Shown here piece after piece: positions 41,479-49,877 of a stretch of 64,000 bases of DNA. The stretch spans positions 1 through 64,000 of the forward strand of contig JAFTGH010000001.1 in the NCBI GenBank assembly GCA_017458005.1. The letters are read 5' to 3'. The notes under the pieces are model-generated. The model was not told the DNA's origin and did no database searches. It was given only the letters and a program-made list of their open reading frames with translations. Made by a program: the position numbers and the translations under genes. Numbering within the stretch: the stretch's first letter is position 1; every line of letters starts with the position of its first letter. This DNA comes from Prevotella sp. (GTDB lineage: Bacteria > Bacteroidota > Bacteroidia > Bacteroidales > Bacteroidaceae).

Positions 41479-43260
41479 ATGAATATCATTCAAGAGCGAT
41501 TAGAGCAGTTACGGGAAGAACTGCGCAGAGAGTATCTGAGCGCCTTTGTCTTCCCAACGACCGACCCGCATAATAGCGAGTATACGGCTGATCATTGGAA
41601 AGGACGTGAGTGGATCAGTGGTTTTACCGGTTCAGCGGGTATTGCCGTGGTGACCCAGAAGAGCGCGGCGTTATGGACGGACTCACGCTACTTCATCCAA
41701 GCGGAGGAGCAACTGAGGGGTACGGAGTATCTGTTGATGAGACAGAAAATGACAGGTACACCTGCGATTCCAGAATGGTTGGCAAGTGAACTAGCGGAGA
41801 TGAGCGACAAGGAAGTGGGCGTCGACGGCATGGTAAATACTGTGGCTGACGTGGAGCAATTGAAGGAAGAGTTGAGGCGTCGTGGGGGAATCACCGTACG
41901 TACCAACTTCGATCCTTTACAGCGGATATGGAAGGACCGCCCAGCCATCCCACAGAACCCTGTAGAGGTGCAGCCCCTGGAGTTTTCCGGCGAGGAGACG
42001 AAGTCAAAACTGGCTCGCATCCGTCAGGCTCTTCGCCACCAGCATGCAGACGGTATGCTGGTGACAGCACTCGACGATATCGCATGGACGCTGAACCTGC
42101 GAGGGTCGGATGTGCATTGTAATCCTGTCTTTGTGTCCTATCTGTTGATAGCAAGTGATAAGGTTACCTTATATATTAATAAGGTGAAGGTGACGGACTC
42201 CATACGCTCTTACCTGCAAGGTCAGGGGGTGGAGATTGCTGACTACATGGATGTCGCCAAAGGGTTGAGGGACTATTTCGAGTATAATATCCTGCTTGAC
42301 CCAGAGGAGGTGTGCTATACACTCAGTCAGCAGGTGACTCGACAGGTTGTAAGAGCCGACTCTCCCATACCTGCCATGAAAGCCGTTAAAAACGAAAGGG
42401 AACAGTCGGGTTTTAGGTCGGCGATGCTGCGTGACGGCATCGCTATGGTGAGATTTCTGAAGTGGTTGGACGAACATATACAGACAGACCAACTGACAGA
42501 GATGTCAGTCTCGGACAAGTTGGAGTCGTTACGTGCGGAACAACCTTTATACAAGGGACTCTCCTTTGACACCATAGCAGGTTATGAGGCGCATGGCGCT
42601 ATCGTGCATTATGAGGCGACACCAGCAACGGATGCTGTCTTGCAACCGAAAGGCTTTTTGTTGCTGGATAGTGGCGCACAGTATCAGGACGGTACGACGG
42701 ACATCACGCGTACCATAGCCCTGGGACCCCTCACTGAAGAACAGCGAAAAGTCTATACATTGGTGTTGAAAGGACATCTCCAACTGCAAAACCTCCATTT
42801 CCCTGATGGTGCCAGTGGTACACAGTTGGACGCTATTGCGAGAAAGGATCTTTGGCAGGCGGATTACAACTACCTGCATGGGACGGGTCATGGAGTAGGT
42901 TCTTACCTGAATGTCCATGAGGGACCGCATCAGATTCGTATGGAGTGGCGACCAGCACCACTACATGCCGGAATGACGGTCACTGATGAGCCAGGAGTTT
43001 ATCTAGAGGGACGCTTCGGCGTTCGTATAGAGAACACGTTACTGATAACTCCAGATAAAGAGACAGAATGTGGACGGTTCTTGAGGTTTGAGCCATTGAC
43101 AATATGCCCTGTCGACAAGCGTCCCATCGTTCTGGAGATGCTGACAGAAGAGGAGAAAGCATGGCTCAACCAGTATCATGAGAATTGCTATGCCCTTTTG
43201 TCATCTTCTTTGGATGAGAAAGAGCAAGAATGGCTTCGAGAGGCAACATTGCCAATATAA
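41479..43260 (+). CDS. pepP: Xaa-Pro aminopeptidase (M24 family)
   Basis: 593 residues from MNIIQERLEQL. Two N-terminal creatinase-like domains (about 5-300) are followed by the pita-bread M24B catalytic domain. Metal ligands appear in order: LLDSGAQYQDGTTDITRT (two Asp), HGTGHGVG (His), TDEPGVY (Glu) and RIENTLLI (Glu). It removes N-terminal residues before proline in the cytoplasm. The three-domain length matches eukaryotic-type XPNPEP1-like enzymes of Bacteroidota, so the symbol pepP is approximate. Confidence 0.93.
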   Translation: MNIIQERLEQLREELRREYLSAFVFPTTDPHNSEYTADHWKGREWISGFTGSAGIAVVTQKSAALWTDSRYFIQAEEQLRGTEYLLMRQKMTGTPAIPEWLASELAEMSDKEVGVDGMVNTVADVEQLKEELRRRGGITVRTNFDPLQRIWKDRPAIPQNPVEVQPLEFSGEETKSKLARIRQALRHQHADGMLVTALDDIAWTLNLRGSDVHCNPVFVSYLLIASDKVTLYINKVKVTDSIRSYLQGQGVEIADYMDVAKGLRDYFEYNILLDPEEVCYTLSQQVTRQVVRADSPIPAMKAVKNEREQSGFRSAMLRDGIAMVRFLKWLDEHIQTDQLTEMSVSDKLESLRAEQPLYKGLSFDTIAGYEAHGAIVHYEATPATDAVLQPKGFLLLDSGAQYQDGTTDITRTIALGPLTEEQRKVYTLVLKGHLQLQNLHFPDGASGTQLDAIARKDLWQADYNYLHGTGHGVGSYLNVHEGPHQIRMEWRPAPLHAGMTVTDEPGVYLEGRFGVRIENTLLITPDKETECGRFLRFEPLTICPVDKRPIVLEMLTEEEKAWLNQYHENCYALLSSSLDEKEQEWLREATLPI

Positions 43261-43282
43261 AATCAAAAAAAGACAAAAAAAC

Positions 43283-43314
43283 TTGCTCATTTCGTAAATT
43301 AGTTGTAATTTTGC
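43283..43314 (+). promoter_or_regulatory. Promoter of rpsU
   Basis: TTGC at 43283-43286, a 19-base spacer and TAATTTTGC at 43306-43314. Confidence 0.6.
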
Positions 43315-43370
43315 ACCCGCTTAATAGCAAAACAAGAAGTTTAACTTAAAAAATAAAAGCAAAAAACGAC

Positions 43371-43562
43371 ATGATTATTGTACCAGTAAAGGAAGGCGAG
43401 AACATCGAAAAGGCCCTCAAGAAGTTCAAGAGAAAGTTTGAGAAGACAGGCGTAGTGAAGGAACTCCGTCGTCGTCAGCAGTTTGACAAACCTTCTGTAC
43501 TGAAGCGCCTGAAGATGGAACACGCTATTTACGTACAGAAGTTGCGCGCTACCGAAGAGTAA
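43371..43562 (+). CDS. rpsU: 30S ribosomal protein S21
   Basis: 63 residues: MIIVPVKEGENIEKALKKF then KFEKTGVVKELRRRQQF, the standard S21 pattern. In Bacteroidota bS21 is tied to the hidden anti-Shine-Dalgarno sequence of the ribosome, in line with the scarcity of Shine-Dalgarno sites here. First gene of the large translation cluster. Confidence 0.96.
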   Translation: MIIVPVKEGENIEKALKKFKRKFEKTGVVKELRRRQQFDKPSVLKRLKMEHAIYVQKLRATEE

Positions 43563-43636
43563 AAAAGTAGTCGAATTTCTTGGTAGTTTGAAAATTTCTT
43601 CGTAAATTCGTTGCCGAATAAGTAAAGCGACGAACT

Positions 43637-44518
43637 ATGATAGAGAAATTCCTAGACTACCTGCGGTACGAGCGAAATCGCTCTGAACTCACGGTGAAAA
43701 CCTATGAGCAGAGTCTGAGGGATTTCCAAACGTATTTCAAAAGTCGAGATAGTCTGCTTTCGTGGGAGTCGATAGACTCGGATATCATCCGTGACTGGAT
43801 GGAGAGCATGATGGATAAAGGCGACATGGCATCAACTGTAAACCGCAGTTTGAGTGCCGTGCGTTCTTTTTTCCGTTTCGCCTTGGCACGTGGACTGGTG
43901 AAACATGATCCTGCTCATGTGGTGAAAGGTCCTAAGAAGCAAAAGCCATTGCCCCAGTTCGTGCGTGAAGGCGAGATGGACCGATTGTTAGACCACGAGG
44001 AGATGTGGGGTGGAGATTATAAAGATGTACGCGCGCGTACCATAATATTATTATTCTATAGTACGGGAATGCGTCTTGCCGAACTGATAGGACTCAATAG
44101 TGGTGATGTGGACTTCGCTTCTAGGCAGTTAAAGGTGACAGGTAAGCGTAACAAACAAAGAATTATTCCTTTTGGTGATGAGGTGGAGCAAGAACTCCGC
44201 AACTATATCCTGCTGCGTAATCAGGTTCTTGGTGGTCCTACGGAAGCGCTCTTTGCCACAGAGAAAGGGGCGCGAGTGAGTCGCTCTGTCGTGACAAAAC
44301 TGGTCAAGGAACACCTCTCATTGGTGACCACTTTGAAGAAGCGGTCGCCTCATGTGCTACGCCACTCCTTTGCTACTGCGATGCTGAATAATGGCGCTGG
44401 CCTGGAGAGTGTCCGTAAACTGTTAGGACATGAGAGCGTGGCGACGACGGAGATTTATACCCATACCACTTTTGAGCAGTTGAAAAAAGTATATAAAGAT
44501 GCCCATCCAAGGGCTTAG
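43637..44518 (+). CDS. xerC: Tyrosine recombinase XerC/XerD
   Basis: 293 residues, the Xer length. N-terminal SAM-like domain (FLDYLRYERNRSELTVKTYE) and catalytic domain with STGMRLAELIGL (Arg), HVLRHSFATAML (HxxR) and LGHESVATTEIYTHTTFEQL with His and the tyrosine nucleophile. It resolves chromosome dimers at dif with FtsK. Location between rpsU and hpf is conserved in Bacteroidales; whether it should be called XerC or XerD cannot be settled from one gene. Confidence 0.92.
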   Translation: MIEKFLDYLRYERNRSELTVKTYEQSLRDFQTYFKSRDSLLSWESIDSDIIRDWMESMMDKGDMASTVNRSLSAVRSFFRFALARGLVKHDPAHVVKGPKKQKPLPQFVREGEMDRLLDHEEMWGGDYKDVRARTIILLFYSTGMRLAELIGLNSGDVDFASRQLKVTGKRNKQRIIPFGDEVEQELRNYILLRNQVLGGPTEALFATEKGARVSRSVVTKLVKEHLSLVTTLKKRSPHVLRHSFATAMLNNGAGLESVRKLLGHESVATTEIYTHTTFEQLKKVYKDAHPRA

Positions 44519-44546
44519 TATAACCTTATAAAAATAGGAGGTAACT

Positions 44547-44846
44547 ATGGAAATTAAGATTCAGTCAATTCATTTTGACGCTACTGAGAAACTACAGGCG
44601 TTCATTGACAAGAAGGTCGCCAAGTTGGAAAAAACTTTTGAGGACATTCAAAAGGTAGAGGTGCAGTGCAAGGTTGTAAAACCCGCAACGGCACAGAATA
44701 AGGAGGTAAGCCTGACCGTCACCGTACCAGGGTCAACTCTGTTTGTGGAGAAAACCAGTGATACTTTTGAGGAGAGCACTGATCTTTGCGTGGATTCCAT
44801 GAAGGTGCAACTGCAGAAATACAAGGAAAAATTGCGCAATAGATAA
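44547..44846 (+). CDS. hpf: Ribosome hibernation / translation inhibition factor (HPF/RaiA family)
   Basis: 99 residues: MEIKIQSIHFDATEKLQAFI, KVAKLEKTFEDIQKVEVQCK and the C-terminal DLCVDSMKVQLQKYKEK helix match short HPF/YfiA proteins, which bind the decoding centre of idle ribosomes. No long C-terminal domain. An AGGAGGT-like stretch (GGAGGTAAC before the ATG) is one of the few Shine-Dalgarno-like sites in the window. Confidence 0.93.
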   Translation: MEIKIQSIHFDATEKLQAFIDKKVAKLEKTFEDIQKVEVQCKVVKPATAQNKEVSLTVTVPGSTLFVEKTSDTFEESTDLCVDSMKVQLQKYKEKLRNR

Positions 44847-44863
44847 AAAAAACGGAGAAAAGT

Positions 44864-44895
44864 TTTGGTAATTCGAAAATAATGCCTACCTTTGC
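44864..44895 (+). promoter_or_regulatory. Promoter of the tRNA-tuf operon
   Basis: TTTG at 44864-44867, exactly 19 bases, TACCTTTGC at 44887-44895; the first tRNA begins 44 bases later. Confidence 0.8.
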
Positions 44896-44938
44896 ATCCG
44901 CTTTCCGACAATTCATTCGGGGGCGGATGCTTAGTGAA

Positions 44939-45012
44939 GCCTCTTTAGCTCAGTTGGCCAGAGCACGTGATTTGTAATCTCGGGGTCGTTGGTTCGAATC
45001 CGACAAGAGGCT
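44939..45012 (+). tRNA. tRNA-Thr (TGT)
   Basis: Acceptor arm GCCTCTT (44939-44945) with AAGAGGC (45005-45011); anticodon TGT at 44973-44975; T arm GGTTCGAATCC. CCA is not encoded. Confidence 0.96.
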
Positions 45013-45079
45013 CGAAAGAGCCAAAGGATAGGCGGAGCCAATCATAGGGAGAGGCTCTGGCAAGGGCAAAGAATTTTTT

Positions 45080-45162
45080 GGGTGGTTTCCAGAGTGGCCA
45101 AATGGGGCAGACTGTAAATCTGTTGTCTTTCGACTTCGGTGGTTCGAATCCATCACCACCCA
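45080..45162 (+). tRNA. tRNA-Tyr (GTA)
   Basis: Acceptor arm GGGTGGT with ACCACCC; anticodon GTA at 45114-45116; long variable arm as in class II tRNA-Tyr. Discriminator A at 45162; no encoded CCA. Confidence 0.96.
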
Positions 45163-45187
45163 CTTCCTGATAAGGGAGTTGACTGTT

Positions 45188-45260
45188 GCGGAAATAGCTC
45201 AGTTGATAGAGCACTAGCCTTCCAAGCTGGGGGTCGCGGGTTTGAGCCCCGTTTTCCGCT
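45188..45260 (+). tRNA. tRNA-Gly (TCC)
   Basis: Acceptor arm GCGGAAA with TTTCCGC; anticodon TCC at 45221-45223; T arm with GGTTTGAGCCC. Confidence 0.96.
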
Positions 45261-45268
45261 CTAGGCTC

Positions 45269-45340
<72 letters not shown>

Positions 45341-45400
45341 CTTTGATGAAGTAGAGGATTTAAATCGAACATTCATTTATAATTATAACAAAGAAAAGCT

Positions 45401-46585
45401 ATGGCTAAAGAGAATTTTGTGCGCACCAAACCGCACGTAAACATTGGTACTATCGGTCACGTTGACCATGGTAAGACAACTCTGACTGCTGCTATCACCA
45501 CCGTACTGGCTAAGCAGGGTCTTTCTGAAGTTAAGTCTTTCGACCAGATTGACAATGCTCCTGAGGAGAAGGAGCGTGGTATTACTATTAACACCGCTCA
45601 CGTTGAGTATGAGACCGCTAAGCGTCACTACGCTCACGTTGACTGTCCGGGACACGCCGACTATGTGAAGAACATGGTAACTGGTGCTGCTCAGATGGAT
45701 GGTGCTATCCTTGTTGTTGCTGCTACTGACGGTCCTATGCCTCAGACTCGTGAGCACGTCCTGCTCGCTCGTCAGGTAAACGTTCCCCGTCTGGTCGTAT
45801 TCCTGAACAAGTGTGATATGGTTGAGGATGAGGAGATGCTGGAACTCGTTGAGATGGAGGTTCAGGAGATTCTCGCTCAGTATGAGTTCGAGGATGATAC
45901 TCCTATCATCCGCGGTTCTGCCCTCGGTGCCCTGAATGGTGTTGAGAAGTGGGAAGAGAAGGTTATGGAACTGATGAACACTTGTGATGAGTGGATTCAG
46001 GAGCCTCCTCGTGCTACTGACAAACCTTTCTTGATGCCTGTTGAGGACGTATTCTCAATCACTGGTCGTGGTACTGTTGCTACTGGTCGTATCGAGACTG
46101 GTGTTATCCATGTAGGTGACGAGGTTGAGTTGCTCGGTCTCGGTGAGGACAAGAAGTCAGTTGTTACAGGCGTTGAGATGTTCCGTAAGATCCTTGACGA
46201 GGGTCAGGCAGGTGATAACGTTGGTCTGCTGCTCCGTGGTATCGACAAGAACGAGATCAAGCGTGGTATGGTACTCTGCCATCCAGGTCAGATCAAGCCT
46301 TTCAAGAAGTTCAAGGCTTCTATCTATGTCCTGAAGAAGGAAGAGGGTGGACGTCATACTCCATTCGGAAACAAGTATCGTCCTCAGTTCTACCTCCGCA
46401 CAATGGACTGCACCGGTGAGATCACTCTGCCTGCTGGCGTTGAGATGGTTATGCCTGGTGATAACGTAGAGATTACCGTTGAGTTGATCTACGCAGTAGC
46501 CCTGAACCCAGGTCTGCGCTTCGCTATCCGTGAGGGTGGTCGTACCGTAGGTTCTGGTCAGATCACAGAGGTTTACGAGGATTAA
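45401..46585 (+). CDS. tuf: Translation elongation factor Tu
   Basis: 394 residues. GTPase motifs [10 protein letters not shown] (G1), the [12 protein letters not shown] switch I region, DCPGHADYV (G3) and NKCDM (G4) are all present, followed by domains II and III. It brings aminoacyl-tRNA to the ribosome. It is co-transcribed with the four tRNAs before it and the tRNA-Trp after it. Confidence 0.99.
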   Translation: MAKENFVRTKPHVNIGTIGHVDHGKTTLTAAITTVLAKQGLSEVKSFDQIDNAPEEKERGITINTAHVEYETAKRHYAHVDCPGHADYVKNMVTGAAQMDGAILVVAATDGPMPQTREHVLLARQVNVPRLVVFLNKCDMVEDEEMLELVEMEVQEILAQYEFEDDTPIIRGSALGALNGVEKWEEKVMELMNTCDEWIQEPPRATDKPFLMPVEDVFSITGRGTVATGRIETGVIHVGDEVELLGLGEDKKSVVTGVEMFRKILDEGQAGDNVGLLLRGIDKNEIKRGMVLCHPGQIKPFKKFKASIYVLKKEEGGRHTPFGNKYRPQFYLRTMDCTGEITLPAGVEMVMPGDNVEITVELIYAVALNPGLRFAIREGGRTVGSGQITEVYED

Positions 46586-46635
46586 TCTTCTGAAATCTCA
46601 AGAAACTAGATTATCTAGAAAGACTAGATAAAAAC

Positions 46636-46661
46636 AAGCCCCCGCTTTCGGGTGGGGGCTT
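46636..46661 (+). terminator. Hairpin between tuf and tRNA-Trp
   Basis: AAGCCCCC (46636-46643) pairs with GGGGGCTT (46654-46661). No T run follows, and tRNA-Trp begins 5 bases later, so this may be a partial terminator or an RNA processing site rather than a full stop. Confidence 0.6.
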
Positions 46662-46665
46662 ACTT

Positions 46666-46738
46666 ACGGGAATAGCTCAGTTGGTAGAGCATCGGTCTCC
46701 AAAACCGAGGGTCGTGGGTTCGAGTCCTCCTTCCCGTG
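46666..46738 (+). tRNA. tRNA-Trp (CCA)
   Basis: Acceptor arm ACGGGAA with TTCCCGT; anticodon CCA at 46699-46701; discriminator G at 46738. Lies 16 bases before secE. Confidence 0.96.
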
Positions 46739-46754
46739 CTAAAAAAGTAAAGAT

Positions 46755-46952
46755 ATGAATATCATTAAGACATTTATTAATTATTGCAAGGCATGTTATG
46801 ATGAACTTGCTCACAAGACGACATGGCCGACCCGTAAGGAATTGACACAAAGTGCGGTGTTGGTTCTTACGGCTTCTCTTATCATTGCAGTAGTAGTATG
46901 GCTGATGGATGTTGTATTCAAAGCAGTCATGAGTTCAATTTACCCGAATTAA
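46755..46952 (+). CDS. secE: Preprotein translocase subunit SecE
   Basis: 65 residues, the short one-helix form: amphipathic N-terminus with YDELAHKTTWPTRKEL (conserved KV.WP-like motif), then one membrane helix (SAVLVLTASLIIAVVVWLMDVV). Part of SecYEG. Its stop lies 17 bases before nusG. Confidence 0.95.
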   Translation: MNIIKTFINYCKACYDELAHKTTWPTRKELTQSAVLVLTASLIIAVVVWLMDVVFKAVMSSIYPN

Positions 46953-46969
46953 ACGAACGAGTTAAAAAG

Positions 46970-47515
46970 ATGTCTGAAACAGGTATGAAGTGGTACGTCC
47001 TGCGTGCTGTTAGTGGAAAAGAAGGCAAAGTCAAAGAGTTCATTGATGCTGCGAAGAAGCACAATGATGTTCTTGATACTCATGTGGGTGAAGTGTTGCT
47101 CCCCACGGAGAAATATGCCATGCTTCGTAACGGTAAGCGCGTGGTGAAAGAGAAACTGTTCCTGCCGGGTTATGTGCTTGTTCAGGCTAACCTGCAAGGT
47201 GAGGTGGCTCATATGCTTCGCTTCATTCCCAATGTACTTGGCTTCTTAGGTGGTATGGATAATCCTCAGGAAGTTCGCCAGTCGGAGATTAACCGTATTC
47301 TGGGAACTGCGGAGGAAACAACTATTGAGAGTGCGGAAATCAATATCCCATTTACTGTCGATGAGACAGTGAAGGTTGTTGATGGTCCATTCAGCGGATT
47401 CAGTGGTGTCATCGAGGAGGTGAATACTGAAAAACGCAAGTTGAAGGTCATGGTTAAGATTTTTGGACGAAAGACTCCTTTGGAGTTGGCGTTCACGCAG
47501 GTAGAGAAAGAATAA
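46970..47515 (+). CDS. nusG: Transcription termination/antitermination factor NusG
   Basis: 181 residues starting at MSETGMKWYVLRAVSGKE (46970); a longer frame overlapping secE is not needed. NGN domain with the typical VLRAVSGKEGKVKEF and LFLPGYVLVQ, then the KOW domain (VKVVDGPFSGFSGVIEEVN). It binds RNA polymerase and ribosomal protein S10. Confidence 0.97.
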   Translation: MSETGMKWYVLRAVSGKEGKVKEFIDAAKKHNDVLDTHVGEVLLPTEKYAMLRNGKRVVKEKLFLPGYVLVQANLQGEVAHMLRFIPNVLGFLGGMDNPQEVRQSEINRILGTAEETTIESAEINIPFTVDETVKVVDGPFSGFSGVIEEVNTEKRKLKVMVKIFGRKTPLELAFTQVEKE

Positions 47516-47610
47516 GGTGTAAGTTACGGTATGCCTGTTCTATATATACGGTTGCAGGAGGCTTCCACTCCTAAGACTTATATAAAGAATCAAATTAATT
47601 ATTTACAGAA

Positions 47611-48051
47611 ATGGCTAAAGAAGTTGCTGGATTAATCAAATTACAGATTAAAGGTGGCGCTGCGAATCCCTCTCCCCCAGTAGGACCTGCTCTTGGTTCT
47701 AAGGGTATAAACATTATGGGATTCTGCAAAGAGTTCAACGCCAGAACCCAGGATAAGGCAGGTAAAGTATTGCCAGTCGTTATCACTTACTATGCAGACA
47801 AGTCTTTCAGCTTCGTCATTAAGACTCCTCCCGCTGCTATCCAGTTGCTGGAGGCTGCTAAGGTAAAGAGCGGCTCTGCTCAGCCTAACCGTAAGAAGGT
47901 TGCCTCTGTTACTTGGGATCAGGTACGTGCAATCGCTGAGGATAAGATGAGCGACTTAAACTGCTTCACTGTGGAGTCGGCTATGAAATTGGTTGCCGGT
48001 ACAGCAAGAAGTATGGGTATCACTGTAAAAGGGGACTTCCCTGGTAAATAA
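47611..48051 (+). CDS. rplK: 50S ribosomal protein L11
   Basis: 146 residues. N-terminal [20 protein letters not shown] is the family signature; the C-terminal RNA-binding domain ([25 protein letters not shown]) is complete. The 95-base gap after nusG may hold the L1-binding leader for autocontrol of rplKA; I see no certain structure. Confidence 0.98.
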   Translation: MAKEVAGLIKLQIKGGAANPSPPVGPALGSKGINIMGFCKEFNARTQDKAGKVLPVVITYYADKSFSFVIKTPPAAIQLLEAAKVKSGSAQPNRKKVASVTWDQVRAIAEDKMSDLNCFTVESAMKLVAGTARSMGITVKGDFPGK

Positions 48052-48072
48052 CAAATAACTTCAATTAGAAAA

Positions 48073-48765
48073 ATGAGTAAACTGACAAAAAATCAAAAGT
48101 TGGTAGCTGATAAGGTTGAAGCAGGGAAAGCATACTCTTTGAAGGAAGCCGCAGAGTTGGTGAAGGAAATCACCACCACAAAGTTTGAGGCTTCACTTGA
48201 TATCGACGTACGCTTGGGCGTTGACCCACGTAAGGCCAACCAGATGGTTCGTGGCGTTGTCTCGCTGCCGAACGGAACTGGTAAGGTTACACGTGTGCTC
48301 GCTCTCTGTACTCCCGACCAGGAGGCTGCTGCTAAGGAAGCAGGTGCCGACTACGTTGGTCTCGACGAGTATATCGACAAGATCAAAGGTGGTTGGACTG
48401 ATGTTGATGTTATCATTACGATGCCCTCTTGCATGGGTAAACTCGGTCCTTTAGGCCGTGTGCTTGGTCCTCGTGGACTGATGCCAAACCCCAAGAGCGG
48501 TACTGTTACTATGGACGTTGCTAAGGCAGTTAAAGAGGTAAAGCAGGGTAAGATTGACTTTAAGGTTGACAAGGCAGGTATCGTGCACACGTCAATTGGT
48601 AAGGTGACCTTCACTGCTGATCAGATTTATGAGAACGCTAAGGAGTTCATTCAGACTATCATTAAACTGAAGCCTGCTGCTGCCAAGGGTACATACATTA
48701 AGAGTATCTTTATCTCCAGCACGATGAGTGCAGGAATCAAGGTAGATCCTAAATCAGTTGAATAA
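48073..48765 (+). CDS. rplA: 50S ribosomal protein L1
   Basis: 230 residues with [39 protein letters not shown] and the final [13 protein letters not shown], all typical of bacterial L1. It forms the L1 stalk and represses its own operon in many bacteria. Confidence 0.98.
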   Translation: MSKLTKNQKLVADKVEAGKAYSLKEAAELVKEITTTKFEASLDIDVRLGVDPRKANQMVRGVVSLPNGTGKVTRVLALCTPDQEAAAKEAGADYVGLDEYIDKIKGGWTDVDVIITMPSCMGKLGPLGRVLGPRGLMPNPKSGTVTMDVAKAVKEVKQGKIDFKVDKAGIVHTSIGKVTFTADQIYENAKEFIQTIIKLKPAAAKGTYIKSIFISSTMSAGIKVDPKSVE

Positions 48766-48785
48766 CTCCGTAAAAGTTTAGTAAA

Positions 48786-49301
48786 ATGAAAAAGGAAGTA
48801 AAAGATACTATTATTGTAGAACTCGGAGAGAAACTGAAGGAGTATCCTCATTTCTATCTGGTAGACGTTACTGGACTGAACGCCGAGCAGACGAGTAATC
48901 TTCGTCGCAAGTGCTTCAAGAGTGAGATCAAGATGGTCGTTGTGAAGAACAAACTTCTGCACAAGGCCTTCGAGGCTTCAGAGATTGATTACGAGCCACT
49001 GTACGGTTGCTTGAAAGGAAACACCGCCCTGATGTTCACTCATCAGGCTAATGTTCCTGCCAAGTTGCTGAAGGAATACAAGAAAGAAGGCATCCCCGCC
49101 CTGAAGGCTGCTTATGCAGAGGAGGGCTTCTTCGTTGGTGCTGACAAACTTGACGAGTTGGTTGCAATCAAGAGCAAGAACGAACTTATCGCCGACGTGG
49201 TGGCTTTGCTGCAGTCTCCTATCAAGACTGTCGTATCAGGTCTGAACGCTGGTGGCAAGATCCATGGACTGCTTGACGCTATCGCTGAGCGTAACAAATA
49301 A
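48786..49301 (+). CDS. rplJ: 50S ribosomal protein L10
   Basis: 171 residues. The N-terminal rRNA-binding part (LVDVTGLNAEQTSNLRRKC, MVVVKNKLLHKAF) and the C-terminal helix that holds L7/L12 dimers are present. Pairs with rplL downstream. Confidence 0.97.
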   Translation: MKKEVKDTIIVELGEKLKEYPHFYLVDVTGLNAEQTSNLRRKCFKSEIKMVVVKNKLLHKAFEASEIDYEPLYGCLKGNTALMFTHQANVPAKLLKEYKKEGIPALKAAYAEEGFFVGADKLDELVAIKSKNELIADVVALLQSPIKTVVSGLNAGGKIHGLLDAIAERNK

Positions 49302-49349
49302 GCGAGAAGTATAACAATTAACATTAAAAACATTAAAATTTTAAATAAA

Positions 49350-49730
49350 ATGGCAGATATTAAAGCTATTGCTGAAGAGTTGGTAAACCTTTCAGTTAAA
49401 GAAGTACAAGAGTTAGCAACAGTCCTGAAGGACGAGTATGGAATTGAGCCCGCTGCTGCAGCCGTTGCAGTTGCCGCTGGTCCTGCTGCTGCAGGTGCCG
49501 CTGAGGCTGCTGAGGAGAAGACTTCTTTCGACGTTGTTCTGAAGGAAGTTGGTGCTAACAAACTCCAGGTTGTTAAGGCCGTTAAGGAGGCTTGCGGTCT
49601 CGGTCTGAAGGAGGCTAAGGATCTCGTTGATGGTGCTCCCGCAACTATCAAGGAGGGTATGGCAAAGGCAGAGGCAGAGAACCTGAAGAAGGCTATCGAA
49701 GAGGCTGGCGCTGTAGTTGAGCTGAAGTAA
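49350..49730 (+). CDS. rplL: 50S ribosomal protein L7/L12
   Basis: 126 residues: N-terminal dimer domain ([19 protein letters not shown]), an Ala-rich hinge ([20 protein letters not shown]) and the C-terminal factor-binding domain ([20 protein letters not shown]). Four or more copies sit on L10 and recruit elongation factors. Confidence 0.98.
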   Translation: MADIKAIAEELVNLSVKEVQELATVLKDEYGIEPAAAAVAVAAGPAAAGAAEAAEEKTSFDVVLKEVGANKLQVVKAVKEACGLGLKEAKDLVDGAPATIKEGMAKAEAENLKKAIEEAGAVVELK

Positions 49731-49755
49731 TTCACGCACAACCATCATAAAAATT

Positions 49756-49792
49756 GGTTAAGGACTTCCCAGTCGGAGGTTCTTAACCTTTT
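49756..49792 (+). terminator. Hairpin between rplL and rpoB (attenuator)
   Basis: GGTTAAG (49756-49762) pairs with CTTAACC (49782-49788), followed by TTTT. In other bacteria a partial terminator here lowers RNA polymerase subunit expression relative to ribosomal proteins. Confidence 0.7.
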
Positions 49793-49806
49793 CTTGTCTC
49801 ATGATT

Positions 49807-49860
49807 TCTAGTATCTCTAGGTTCACTAGACGATCTAGAATAATCTAGAATATCTAGAAC
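49807..49860. repeat. Cluster of CTAG sites before rpoB
   Basis: Six CTAG tetramers lie in 54 bases, mostly as TCTAGA or ACTAGA. A similar group of three lies after tuf (46605-46630). CTAG is usually scarce in bacterial DNA. Confidence 0.6.
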
Positions 49861-49877
49861 ATTATTAATATTTATAT

